From the NCBI GenBank assembly GCA_964017065.1, contig OZ024787.1, positions 4,699,569 to 4,763,568 of the forward strand: DNA of 64,000 nt, in the 5' to 3' direction. The notes beneath the pieces were generated by a model. That model had not been told where the DNA came from. It ran no database searches and saw only the letters and a program-made list of their open reading frames with translations. Positions 11,700-23,640 of the stretch are shown one piece after another; the stretch's first letter is position 1, and every line of letters starts with the position of its first letter. A program made the translations under genes and the position numbers. This stretch comes from Haliclona indistincta (taxonomy: Eukaryota > Porifera > Demospongiae > Haplosclerida > Chalinidae).

Positions 11700-12440
11700 A
11701 TTATGCCGAGGGCGGAGCTAACGAGGTATACTGTAATCGTGCTGTCTGTCAGTCAGTCATTCTGTCTGTTGCCAGCATTTCTCGTCGCTCACAGAAAACT
11801 AAGCGCTGAAACAAGCAACACAAGCAGAACTCGATATTTACTCGGATCTGCATGTATAGAAATTTGGTTCTAAAGCTTCGTTCGCGAGTTATGGCGTGAT
11901 TTGCTTACTTTGTTTACCGTTGCTGGCGATCTGGACTTCTCCAAAGGCAAAGCTGTCCACAGTTGACTGCCTAGAAGCTGATAGGTTAGAATTTTACTAT
12001 AGGATAGCAGCGCAGGTCCAGAGAAGTCGTGTATAAGCAAGCTATGGAAGCTAGCTCGCTCGTGGTATGCGTGTGCTGTGCTAAACACTGTAGACACGCC
12101 CAGTTGAATTGTGGTTAGCACTGATTGGCTTCTGATTGCATAACTAAAGCATTGTGACTGCTGTACAGAATCCTGTATACATGCATCTGCATTTGCTGTG
12201 TTTGTAGAATGGTGGATAGTTGTGTTTGTTGATATTTGTAGCAGTATTCTCACAGCAATGAGTGCAGTAGTCTTGTTGCAGTATACTTTAACTTGTTTCT
12301 ACTGCAGCTTACATTGCATGCTTTCATGATACTGTTTTGATCCTTCCGTGGATCTACTGCATGCATATATACGTGCTGTCATAATTATGCATCTGCTAAT
12401 TGAATGCCATACATGCTACATGTACTGCACCGAGGCATCT
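11612..12440. mobile_element. TTATGCCTCGG-type TIR element, copy A
   Basis: Starts TTATGCCTCGGTGGGC and ends near ACCGAGGCATCTGCACC; the ends form a short TIR (about 14 bp). The interior (GCGATCTGGACTTCTCCAAA, GTTGACTGCCTAGAAGCTGA) matches copies at 12441-12935 and 31250-31950. A (TCTG)n microsatellite lies at about 11668-11700. The element is non-coding. Confidence 0.7.
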
Positions 12441-12935
12441 GCACCTTTGGTGCTTCATTCCGTCTGTTACTTCAGTTTTGCGGCGTACGTTGAAAGGTAA
12501 GCTCTAAAACTAGCAATGCAAGTAGAACTCGATATTATCTCGCTTTTGATCATGTGAGAGCTTTACACGAAGCTTAGTTCCAGAGCTATGGCGTGATTTT
12601 CTCACCTCGATGCCCGTTTCTGGCGATCTGGACTTCTCCAAAGGCAAAGCTGTCCACAGTTGACTGCCTAGAAGCTGATAGGTTCAAATTTTACTACAGG
12701 ATAGCAGCGCAGGTCCAGAGAAATCGTGTAAGCAAGCTATGGAAGCTATCTCGCTCGTGGTATGCGTGTGACTGCTGCGCTAAACTCTGTAGACACGCCC
12801 AGTTGAATTGTGGTTAGCACTGATTGGCTTCTGATTGCATAACTAAAAGGACTGCATTGTGACTGCTGTACAGTAATCCTGTAGACATGCATCTGCAGTT
12901 GCTGTGTTTGTGGACATAGTGTCATTCCACCGAGG
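12441..12935. mobile_element. TTATGCCTCGG-type element, copy B (partial)
   Basis: Second copy in tandem with copy A, lacking the 5' TIR. It runs from CATTCCGTCTGTTACTTCAG to about CATTCCACCGAGGC and abuts the Helitron-like pseudogene fragment. Confidence 0.65.
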
Positions 12936-13620
12936 CCGCTTTTGTGCATTAATACTGGGAAAATTCTTATTACATGTTGCACACTCACTATAGGCACAAA
13001 AAGCCATCTTTGCATGGAATTTACGTATACTGTTTAGAGCTGACTGTGTGTAGAATGGATCATGATCTGTGGCTCTAGCCATGCCCATGTGTAGTCTGCT
13101 CTCTACAGACCTAACTTCTCGCTGATGTCCTCTCATTCTCTCCAGTCTACTGTTCCTTTGCCCCTCACTCTCTACAGACCTAACATCTTGCTCGTGTTCT
13201 CTCATTCTCTCCATTCTACTGTTCCTTTGCCCCTCACTCTCTAGAGACCTAACATCTCGCTCGTGTTGTCTCGTTCTCTTTAGTCTACCCTCCCTGTGCT
13301 CGTCGCTCTCCACAGATATAACTCCACGCACTCGCTTCTTTTGTAGCCTTATCGCTCGTTTTCCAATTAAAATCTCAGTAGTTGCTACATGTTTAGCGCT
13401 AGCGCTCTTCCCTTTTCTACTACTATCACACACAAGCACGTTAGACGTACCTACTGTTTGCTCTGTTGCAGCTACTGCTTTCCGCCGGCTCCGGTAGGCC
13501 CTTTGATATTCCCTTTGTCACTCCAGTCGTCTTTCACGTTGATCGGGTGACTCTGCCTCTCGTCGTCACTTTCTGGTAGCGGCCTTGTCGTGTAAAAGTT
13601 GTTTCTTGTCAGGAGTCATC
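12936..13620 (-). pseudogene. Fragment of a Helitron-type N-terminal region (Arg/Glu heptad-like repeats plus CxxC)
   Basis: Reading from 13620 downwards, a frame with at least two internal TGA stops (about 13570 and 13530) gives REYQRAYRSRR, then three to four copies of a RDVRSVESEGQRNSRLERMR-like repeat. SIRKFHAKMAFC...CATCNKNFPSI follows. Such repeated Arg/Glu blocks followed by a Cys-pair module precede the Rep/helicase part of Helitron-like proteins in many animals (family knowledge). The Rep and helicase parts are absent: the frame runs into TIR element B. It is a dead fragment. Confidence 0.6.
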
Positions 13621-14622
13621 TGCATCATTGCCAGAATGCCAGGTGTCTTGTTTGAAACCAAGCGCCAATTATAATGTGCACACGTGCTAAAAAGGGCGTT
13701 TCCTACTTCTCGGGAACATTGAAAAGGACAAACGCTACCCTGTGACAGATAGATAGATACATTCCCCGCCGCGTGGGCCATTGTGCCAATCAATGTGGGG
13801 CTCGCTCAGGCTCGCCCCAATTATAGACTGCAGGGCTCATAGTAGCTACACAATAGAAATAATTATAATTTTAGATTTTTCTCATTGCTGATTATTAACC
13901 TTTTAGTTACTGAATTATTTCTAAACTGGCAGTTTGTTTTGCAATTTTTCTACAAAATGCAGTATGCTAGCTATTCCAAACTAGTACTGTTTTCTCCTGG
14001 CATGTCAAAGTTTATGACCATGCACTAAATTCCAAGCTGGCCACTCCCACTTTGGAAGTGAAGCCACTTAAGTGTTGTGACCACGTCGTTTTGCAGCTAA
14101 TTTTGGTCTTCATTCAGCCCTGGTGACTGATACAAAAACCTGGTGGTATCCAACAGTTTAGACCATATTCTATGACAAAGTATGGATTTCCGGGTACCCT
14201 GAAGCCCTAACATGCAGCGTGTACTTATTTACATACGTTCGCTGCATCTGATGTACGTTTTAGTGGGGAGGGCGCACCGAAAAACAGTTCTTTTTTTCAG
14301 ATAATATCAAATAGGCTTAGTTTTATCTCTCTAAAGCACTTTCACACTATGACATGATCTACTGTAGGTGGAGTCAATTATGATGCCAAAAGGCGTCATT
14401 AGGGGTTAAAGGGTTGATGAGTTTCCATCATTGATTGGAAATCTTACTAGAAATTCTCCAACAATGTTAAAAATCAATTCTAAGTATTCTAAATATCATT
14501 TTAAAGCACTTTCTGAAGAATAGATGGTGAAGGATTATAAAGTAGATTAAAGCAGTGGATTCCTGAAAACAAGCCAACTTATCTTAGTATGGCAGGCATG
14601 GTTTAACTACTGAACAGCTCTC
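13621..14622. other. No gene or clear repeat seen
   Basis: One kilobase of intronic sequence with no supported ORF, no obvious TIR and no tandem structure. Confidence 0.5.
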
Positions 14623-14626
14623 TTAA

Positions 14627-15084
14627 GGCTTGTCCGCACTAGGGCTCTAATGCGGTTCAATGCGCATTCGAAACCAGTTAAATCCCGTCCGCACTACACG
14701 TAAATTTTGCAAAACTGAATCTGTGTGAATCAATGCGCATTCGCCCCAATGCACCTACGGAAGTGCGTTGAAGTGACTTGAAACTGGATTGGATGTGGGT
14801 GTGGTCTCAAACACAAGACGTGCAGCTTGTACAGTGCTAAAGAAGAAAGCCCTGGTCCACACTCGGGCGAAGAAAGGGCGCGAAACACAGAGACTAGTGT
14901 TGGTAAGTGGTAAGACAAGTTTTCTGGCTGTTTAGCAAGCTGTTGCTTACGTCACATGACACAATCGACACCAGCAAGTCGATCTAATGGCGACCAGTGC
15001 GGACATGCGGTAAGCAGATCGATGCACTTTGATCCGATCTTTAGCTAATGCGCATTGAACCAGTTCTGTAGTGCGGACGAGCCT
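14627..15084. mobile_element. MITE with ~45-bp TIRs, TTAA-flanked
   Basis: The left end GGCTTGTCCGCACTA and the right end TAGTGCGGACGAGCC are inverted, and the match extends inward through AATGCGCATT. TTAA lies at 14623-14626 and 15085-15088. The interior is non-coding. TTAA targets are typical of piggyBac and Kolobok elements. Confidence 0.75.
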
Positions 15085-15088
15085 TTAA

Positions 15089-15807
15089 GGGGACGGTTAC
15101 CACTTTGCCTCATTAAATATTCATAAAATAATATTAAATCATAGTGTGAAGACAAAAGCGCTATAAAGCTAAGATAAGCTTTATTGAATGCACCATCGAC
15201 TTATCTATGTATAAAATAGTCCAGGTCAACAACTGCTACAGTAGAATAAGCCGGTATTGTGCCAAAGTCGACTCGCTATAAAACGGAATTTTCGGCGCCA
15301 AATTTCTTGACGAGCGTGCTAAGGCAAGAAGCGAAGTACACACCAAACGCTTCCTAAGGATAAACTATAGGTCCGTATCTATACTGGAAAGAATAGAAGC
15401 ATCTTGTTTACGAAAAATTCCCAATAAATGGCTAAAATGGCGTGTTTCAGCGTCTTCCTTAAGCCATTTATTTGGAATTTTTCGGAAACAAGATGCTTCT
15501 ATTCTTTCCAGTATAGATACGGACCTATAGTTTATCCTTAGGAAGCGTTTGGTGTGTACTTCGCTTCTTGCCTTAGCACGCTCGTCAAGAAATTTGGCGC
15601 CGAAAATTCCGTTTTTTAGCGAGTCGACTTTGGCACAATACCGGCTTATTCTACTGTAGCAGTTGTTGACCTGGACTATTTTATACATAGATAAGTCGAT
15701 GGTGCATTCAATAAAGCTTATCTTAGCTTTATAGCGCTTTTTGTCTTCACACTATGATTTAATATTATTTTATGAATATTTAATGAGGCAAAGGGGTAAC
15801 CGTCCCC
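15089..15807. mobile_element. 719-bp near-perfect palindromic (foldback) element with TTAA target duplication
   Basis: The left end GGGGACGGTTACC and right end GGTAACCGTCCCC are flanked by TTAA (15085-15088, 15808-15811). Arms of about 350 bp (15089-15437 and 15460-15807) are inverted copies with very few differences, around a short core (GGCTAAAATGGCGTG...). There is no transposase. As RNA it would fold into a hairpin stem of about 350 bp. Confidence 0.9.
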
Positions 15808-15931
15808 TTAAGCTTCAGTTCATTGATTTCAGATCAAGGCTACAAATTTTAGATAAGAGTTTTTTGTGGAAAATTTGATCTAATTATATACGGAGTACAA
15901 TGTCGACAATTGCATGGTATTGTGAACATGC

Positions 15932-16165
15932 AATTACCGTATAATGGGAAATTTTCGCGAATGCGCAAGATAGAGCATTTCGCGAATAATATTTTCGCGA
16001 ATCAGCGCTATCTGGCACTATTGGGAGAGCATTTCGCAAATAAATGCTGTTGACCTATTTTCGTCAACAAAAAATATATTAGTGGATAATATTTTCGCGA
16101 ATAGCCTGTAATTTGCAAAATTCGTGAAATTTTTCGTCCGCGAAAATTTCCCGCTATACAGTAGA
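15932..16165. mobile_element. MITE with GGGAAATTTTCGCG TIRs
   Basis: The left TACCGTATAATGGGAAATTT and right AAATTTCCCGCTATACAGTA ends are inverted. Repeated TTTTCGCGAA palindromes lie inside. The TA-rich flanks and the TACAGTATA-like terminus suggest a Tc1/mariner-type MITE. Confidence 0.7.
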
Positions 16166-16322
16166 AGCATCAGCATGCTGCATTGCACGAAAGTGCTTCA
16201 TTCACCCAATAGGCATAGCATCACTGACATGTACATGTATGTAATTCAATGCATAGCTACATACAAACCATTTAACTTAGCCCATAGTGTGACAAGGTAG
16301 CCAATAATATTTCCTCTTTCAG

Positions 16323-19251
16323 ATCTAGTTGATGCTGATGCTACACAGGAGGCATTTCAGCAAGAGGTTAAAGTTTGTGTCTCAAACCTGATAGTATGTG
16401 GATCACCTGGCAGTGGTAAAACATGCCTAGTGAATTTATTAGTTGGTGAACCTGCTCCTGATGTACGCAACAGCACCGGTTGTGCAGAGACTCCAGTTCG
16501 TGCTATAGCGCGAGGTACGATATACACCAACGGCACAAAATTACAAAAACTGCAAACTGAAGAAATGCTCCACATGGTGTGTCAAGCTATGAGGCACAAG
16601 GTTGATGAAATAAAGAGTGAGGAAGTTGTTCAAATAAAGAAGCAAGAGCCTCAAACTACACAGCAATCATCAAGCATGAGCGATGATGTCACTATGCCTA
16701 CTGAAGTCAGTAGCGTTACCAATGAAGACGAAGAAGAAAGCCTCCAGGTCTTTGCTAAGCTGGTTGCTGATATATCATCTGCCAAGGCATCAACTGAGTT
16801 CCTAACAGCTCACTTGGTCTTGACTATTGACTCAGGAGGCCAGCCACACTTCATGGATGTAGCACCACTCTTTCTCCGCAACAGCTCCTTGTTTCTTCTC
16901 ACTGTAAAGTTAAATGAGCAATTGGACTCTAAACCAAAATTCGACTTCTTTATCGATGGACAACCGATTGAAATAAGTCACACAGAGCTTAAACCAACTA
17001 ACCTACAACTAATAGAGCAGCTTGCCAAGAGTATTTCATCACTTCAACTATCAATGACTCCTTCAGATGGATCCGAACATGCAAAGTTCATGATTGTTGG
17101 CACCTTTGCTGACAAATCTGCTGAAGAATGCCAGGATGAGAGTATTGATGATAAGAACAGGATACTTCGAGAACGATTGAAGGATTATGAGGCTGAACTG
17201 ATTGATGAAGGAAGCGATGTCATCTTTGCTGTCAATGCAATCACTACTGATCCAGGCAAACGTCAAAAAGCAGCTTTGCGTCTGCAAAACAGTATTACCA
17301 ATACTCCCGGCACCATTATCGAGAAGAGAATCAAGTTGAGATGGTTTGGTCTACTCCTGTACTTGCTTGATAAAGCTGAGAAGAAAGATGTCTCCATTAT
17401 CCCACTGGAGGAGGTACTTGCTGCTGGAAGATGTCTTCAAATGGACAGCAGTGAAACTCTACAGGCCATAGCGTTTTTCCATGAGCTAAACCTCCTCATG
17501 TATTTCTCGACTGATAAGCTTGGTAGCATAGTTTTTATCGATGTAAAGCCTATACTAAGCAATGTGTCTAATCTTATTGGCATATCTTTTATCGATAAAG
17601 ATAGGCTTGACAAGATTTTCAGCCCTATTCTGCCAGCCAATACCCAGAGATGGCTGAGAGATTATGGTATATTCTCACGAGAGATTCTGGATTCATCATT
17701 CCAGTTCTCAGCACCACTTACCACTGATGTGTTCCTCAATTTATTGGAGCACCTTTGTGTGATTGCACGCATTGTGAAAGAAGGCCAAACAAGCTTCTTT
17801 CTTCCATGTGCCTTGCCTCATGCACCTGAAGATATCCTTCAAGAGAAGGAGCAGTTTACCAGCTTGTGGATTGTAACTCTTCAGACCAGACGTGGTGCCA
17901 CGTTAGTTGATGTCCCTATCCCAAAGGGTTATCTACCCACACTCGCCGTTCATCTGCTTAACACACCTGAATTTGAGGCAGATCTTAAAACTTGTCAGTA
18001 TCGTAATCTCATGAGCATCCGTTATGTTCATGGTTACCGAATTTATTTGATAGAAAGAAATCTACAGCTCGAGGCCTACTACCCGTGTGCTGACGATGAT
18101 GAAGAGCTGAGGAAAGATTGCTCCTTCATTCGCTCAGCAGTACTGAACGCTCTTGTTGAGGTTGAGAAAAAGCTTCATTTCGTACCAAATATCTTGATCA
18201 AGAATGATGCCTTCCTTTGCTCCTGTGATGGCTCTCGTCATATCTGTATGTACAGCAAAGACTGCAAGAGAATTCGTTGTGTTAAAAATGAAAAGCCGGG
18301 AAAACTCACCCAACAACAGCAGTGTTGGTTACAGCAGCAATCAGGTATGATAATAACAATAATTGCTTTTGAGCATGTTTTAACTGTTTGTGTATAGCTC
18401 CAGTTGTTATTCAAACCACCACCAAACCACCAGTAGTTACTACATCAGATACAGCATCAGGTGAGGCCTGTTTGACAGACTGCAACTGTGTATGATACTA
18501 AATACAGCTGATCCACTCAAGAAGGAGCCCAAAATGCGTGATCTACTGCGCAGAATAGCTAGCAGAGCCATGGACAAGTGGGAACTGATTGGACTAGAAC
18601 TGGATATAGAGGAACATCAGTTGAACACAATCACACATCCAGATCCTATGAAATGCTACTCTAAAGTGTTCAGCTTATGGCAAAAGCAGGCTGATTGTCC
18701 TTTCACTTGGGGCACCATTATCGAGGTGTTGCGTTCTCCAGTAGTGGGACAGAATGCTCTGGCACAAGAGATTGAAGACTGGCTGAGAACTGGTATGATA
18801 ATAACAATAATTGCTTTTGAGCATGTTTTAACTGTTTTGTATAGCTCCAGTTGTTATTCAAACCACCACCAAACCACCAGTAGTTACTAAATCAGATACA
18901 GCATCAGGTGAGGCTGTTTGACAGACTGCAACTGTGTATGATACTGCAAATACAGCTGATCCACTCAAGAAGGAGCCCAAAAAGCGTGATCTACTGCGCA
19001 GAATAGCTAGCAAAGCCATGGACAAGTGGGAATTGATTGGACTAGAACTGGATATAGAGCAACATCAGTTGAACACAATCACAGATCCAGATCCTATGAA
19101 ATGTTACTCTGAAGTGTTCAGCTTATGGCAAAAGCAGGCTGATTGTCCTTTCACTTGGGGCACCATTATCGAGGTGTTGCGTTCTCCAGTAGTGAGAGAG
19201 AATGCTCTGGCACAAGAGATTGAAGACTGGCTGAGAAGTGGTCCATGGTAA
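16323..19251 (+). CDS. Roco-like GTPase/COR protein with two tandem C-terminal Death domains, copy 2
   Basis: Exons 16323-18344, 18398-18460, 18508-18792, 18845-18907 and 18956-19251 (TAA), all joined in phase 1 through introns of 47-53 nt. The first exon starts in phase 1 after TTTCAG, so an upstream exon is required (best candidate 7265-7333). Motifs: Walker A/G1 CGSPGSGKTCL, G3 DSGGQPHF, G4-like GTFADK, COR-like region, then (linker + Death domain) twice. The second linker/Death pair is a near copy of the first, including both introns. From 16959 on, the sequence is nearly identical to copy 1 at 1-1846. The DxGGQ motif is typical of Roco GTPases. A role in Death-fold signalling is inferred from domains only. 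Confidence 0.85.
18345..19251 (+). repeat. Intragenic duplication of a two-exon Death-domain module
   Basis: Unit 1 runs from the intron at 18345 to the exon end at 18792; unit 2 runs from the intron at 18793 to 19251. Both contain, in order, a short intron (GTATGATAATAACAATAATT...), a 63-nt linker exon, a 47-48-nt intron and a Death-domain exon. All introns are phase 1, so the unit can be repeated without changing frame. Copy 1 at 1387-1846 has a single unit. Confidence 0.9.
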
Positions 19252-20160
<909 letters not shown>

Positions 20161-20256
20161 GCACTGGTCTGTGATAGGCTATCTGGCGTTCATTGTTATC
20201 ATTTTGTTGATAGTGTTCTTGGTGACTGTGTGCATGTCTCCAATAGGAATGGTCAT
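20161..20256 (+). CDS. ttyh: Second copy of the first tweety TM3 exon (rest lost in the assembly gap)
   Basis: Close copy of exon 2747-2842, reading HWSVIGYLAFIVIILLIVF..., with a better donor (AT|GTGAGT). The following exons would fall in or beyond the 200-N gap at 20270, and none is recognised after it. This shows the segmental duplication covered at least the Roco-like gene plus the start of the tweety exons. Confidence 0.8.
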
Positions 20257-20269
20257 GTGAGTCTCATGC

Positions 20270-20469
20270 NNNNNNNNNNNNNNNNNNNNNNNNNNNNNNN
20301 NNNNNNNNNNNNNNNNNNNNNNNNNNNNNNNNNNNNNNNNNNNNNNNNNNNNNNNNNNNNNNNNNNNNNNNNNNNNNNNNNNNNNNNNNNNNNNNNNNNN
20401 NNNNNNNNNNNNNNNNNNNNNNNNNNNNNNNNNNNNNNNNNNNNNNNNNNNNNNNNNNNNNNNNNNNNN
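20270..20469. other. Assembly gap (200 N)
   Basis: Exactly 200 N, probably a placeholder length. Sequence on the two sides is unrelated, so the true distance and content are unknown. Confidence 1.
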
Positions 20470-20483
20470 GCAGTAAGTTGCAT

Positions 20484-21177
20484 CAGGAGTCCATAATCAA
20501 CCGCGCCTACTAAAGAGTAGGAGTGTGAATCGCCCACGCTTTAATTGGATTTTCTGCCAGCGAACTGTCGCTAGCGGATATACTATTTTTAGCGCAGTTA
20601 GACCGCACCTCCTTGAACATGGGCAACCTGAGAGCAACTGTATGTACTCGTGAAAGCATCTGATAGCCTATCCAGCCACATCGTGGCGTCGCTAGATCAC
20701 CTGTACGTTCGTGGTTCGGCTATCTGATTGTTTCGAAGCTGTTTATCGCTCGATCATACAACTGGATCCTTGGAGCTGCTGTGTTGACTTGTCAGCATAG
20801 CTGTTCCGCTTCAGTTATGTGTTGTATCACGGCCACTAACCGTAACAACTACTGTTACAACTCAGGTAAGGAATGGAACTCTGAGAAACAGCTGACCAGT
20901 GATATGACACGAAGCTTTGATCGAACGGAAGACAGCCACGCTCACGAGGATTGGCGAAGGCAACGACGGCCTTGTAAATCGAGCTAGAAATAGAGACCAG
21001 GATGCTTCCTCAGCGCTTAGATCATAGACAACTCTCTGTCTTCAGTATTGAGCTGCCATCTTCAAGCGCTAAAAATAGTATATCCGCTAGCGACAGTTCG
21101 CTGGCAGAAAATCCAATTAAAGCGTGGGCGATTCACACTCCTACTCTTTAGTAGGCGCGGTTGATTATGGACTCCTG
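20484..21177. mobile_element. TIR element with 112-bp TIRs and 7-bp target duplication
   Basis: Starts CAGGAGTCCATAATCAACC and ends with the inverse. The TIRs (20484-20595, 21066-21177) match along their length to GCGCTAAAAATAG. It is flanked by GTTGCAT on both sides (20477-20483, 21178-21184). The interior has no supported ORF. It is inserted in a 104-bp repeat unit. A 36-bp relic of the same family lies at 28315-28350. Confidence 0.85.
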
Positions 21178-21184
21178 GTTGCAT

Positions 21185-23640
21185 ACGAATCTGGTAGACT
21201 TGATGGGTGAGAATACAGTGAAAGCACTGAAATGAAGAAAATGAGTGTTCTTGAGACTAACGTGCAGTGAGTTGCATACTAATCTGGTAGACTTGATGGG
21301 TAAGAATACAGTGAAAGCACTGAAATGAAGAAAATGACAATTCATAGTGATCTTGAGAATAAAGTGCAGTGAGTTGCATACTAATCTGGTGGACTTGATG
21401 GGTAAGAATACAGTGAAAGCACTGAAATGAAGAAAATGACAATTCTTATACTACAGTTCAATGTAATTCTAGAATCTGATTGGTCAGTTGGAGGAAAATA
21501 AATCACGTATTCTTCCGCGGGAACTCGTATTTTTCCGCTGGAACTCATATTTTTCCGCTGGAACTCATGATCATCAGTGTAGTATTCCTCTGTCATGAGT
21601 TTCTTTTGTACAGGTACTAGCTTTGGTTGTTACTGGGCCAGTATGTGTTGTGTTCGCTTCTGGCACGGGCAGCACAGCATCTATAGACCCGAGCACTTGG
21701 CTACGATCGATGCAGCGATAAGTTGACTTGTCGTGCATGGAAAACGTAAGAAAGCAAGCAACTTACCACGTTTTGCTATGTTGACAACTTAAAGATTGCC
21801 CAATAAACGCACACAGCAAGTACAAAAGACTGCTCAGTGGACTCTAGTAACTATCATTCTAACGAATCTAACCGTTCGTTGGAGTCCAAGTTCAGCCATT
21901 GCCACGTGTAACGCAAAGCGGCGTTTGTGGGTGTGGCAGCCAGGTCACAGCACGTGTTTTCGAGCAAGAAGAAACGCTCATGCTGCAGGAACTCAGCAGC
22001 TTTGGGACGGTCATCAACCATTGTTTTTCAAAAAATATCTGCGTCGGTTGATTGTTGCCATGTAGCTGTAGTATCGGCAACTACGGGAATTAGAGCGCCT
22101 TGGCAACCGAAATAGACGCCCTCGCGCTACGCGCTCGGACCGTCTATACATCGGTTCCCGCGGCACTCTAAATCCCGTAGTTGCCTCGATCCGTCGTCTA
22201 ACCTATATTTATACTACAGTTCAATGTAATTCTAGAATCTGATTGGTCAGTTGGAGGAAAATAAATCACGTATTCTTCCGCGGGAACTCGTATTTTTCCG
22301 CTGGAACTCATATTTTTCCGCTGGAACTCATGATCATATCATGTTTTCCTCTGTCATGAGTTTCTTTTGTACAGGTACTAGCTTTGGTAGTTCACTTCTG
22401 GCAGCATGGGCAGCACAGCGTCTATAGACCCGGGTACTTGGCTACGATCGATGCAACGATAAAGTTGACTTGTTGTGCATGAAAACGTAAGAAAGCAAGT
22501 AACTTACCACGTTTTGCTATGTTGACAGCTTAAAGATTGCCCAATAAACGCACACAGCAAGTACAAAAGACTGCTGGACTCTAGTAACTATCAAATCTAA
22601 CCGTTCGTTGGAGCCCAAGTTCAGCCATTGCCACGTGTAACGCAAAGCGGCGTTTGTGGGTGTGGCAGCCTGGTCACGGCACGTGTTTTCGAGCAAGAAG
22701 AAACACTCATGCTGCAGGAACTCAGCAGCTTTGGGACGGTCATCAACCATTGTTTTTCAAAAAATATCTGCGTCGGTTTATTGTTGCCATGTAGCTGTAG
22801 TATAAATACCTTAGACGACGAATCATCGGCAACTACGGGATTTAGAGCGCCTTGGCAACCGAAATAGACGCCCTCGCGCTACGCGCTCGGAACGTCTATT
22901 ATACATCGGTTCCCGCGGCACTCTAAATCCCGTAGTTGCCTCGATCCGTCGTCTAACCTATATATAGTGATCTTGAGACTAAAGTGCAGTAAGATGCATA
23001 CGAAATCTGGTGGACTTGATGGGTAAGAATACAGTGAAAGCACTGAAATGAAGAAAATGACAATTCATAGTGATCTTGAGAATAAAGTGCAGTGAGTTGC
23101 ATACTAATCTGGTGGACTTGATGGGTAAGAATACAGTGAAAGCACTGAAATGAAGAAAATGAAAATTCATAGTGTTCTTGAGACTAACGTGCAGTAACTT
23201 GCATACTAATCTGGTAGACTTGATGGGTACGAATACAGTAAATGAAAATATGCACTCTCATAGTGATTGTGGTACTAAAATGCAGTAAGTTGTGTAGTAC
23301 TTCAGTAGATCTGTCGTGTGAAAATGCTGTAATGTCACTAAAATCTATTTCTCTTCATTTCAGTGCTTTCACTGTATTCTTACCCATCAAGTCCACCAGA
23401 TTCGTATGCAACTTACTGCACTTTAGTCTCAAGATCACTATGAATTGTCATTTTCTTCATTTCAGTGCTTTCACTGTATTCGTACCCAACAAGTCTACCA
23501 GATTAGTATGCAACTTACTGCACTTTAGTCTCTAGATCACTATGAATTGTCATTTCTTCATTTCATTGCTGTCACAGTATTCTTAAACATCAAGTCCACC
23601 AGATTAGTATGCAACTTAGTCTCAAGATCACTATGAGATG
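21185..23640. repeat. ~104-bp tandem repeat units in both orientations (second foldback copy, interrupted)
   Basis: Units with GTGCAGTAAGTTGCATACTA and AAAGCACTGAAATGAAGAAA lie in + orientation at about 21185-21446 and 22968-23240, and in reverse at about 23340-23640. The same units form the centre of the element at 40176-44664. A tandemly duplicated element (21447-22967) is inserted between + units. Confidence 0.8.
21447..22967. mobile_element. Tandemly duplicated ~760-bp element with GC-rich terminal hairpin
   Basis: Two copies, 21447-22209 and 22210-22967, begin TATACTACAGTTCAATGTAA and end near CCGTCGTCTAACCTATA. Each ends in an inverted repeat (about 22073-22190 and 22810-22960) with arms around ACTACGGGATTTAGAGCGCC and loop CTCGCGCTACGCGCTCGG. 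The outer arm is more complete in the second copy. No supported ORF. Confidence 0.75.

Noticed and set aside
11667..11873. Signal-peptide-like ORF MSVCLSVCLSV...
   Set aside because: It comes from a (TCTG)n microsatellite inside a TIR element.
15365..15688. 107-codon ORF on the minus strand
   Set aside because: It spans the centre of the perfect palindrome and reads both arms, so it is a by-product of symmetry.
18361..18397. Read-through end of the long GTPase ORF (...IIAFEHVLTVCV) as its true C-terminus
   Set aside because: The same intron sequence recurs before each Death-domain module, with clear GTATGA donor and TATAG acceptor, so it is spliced out.
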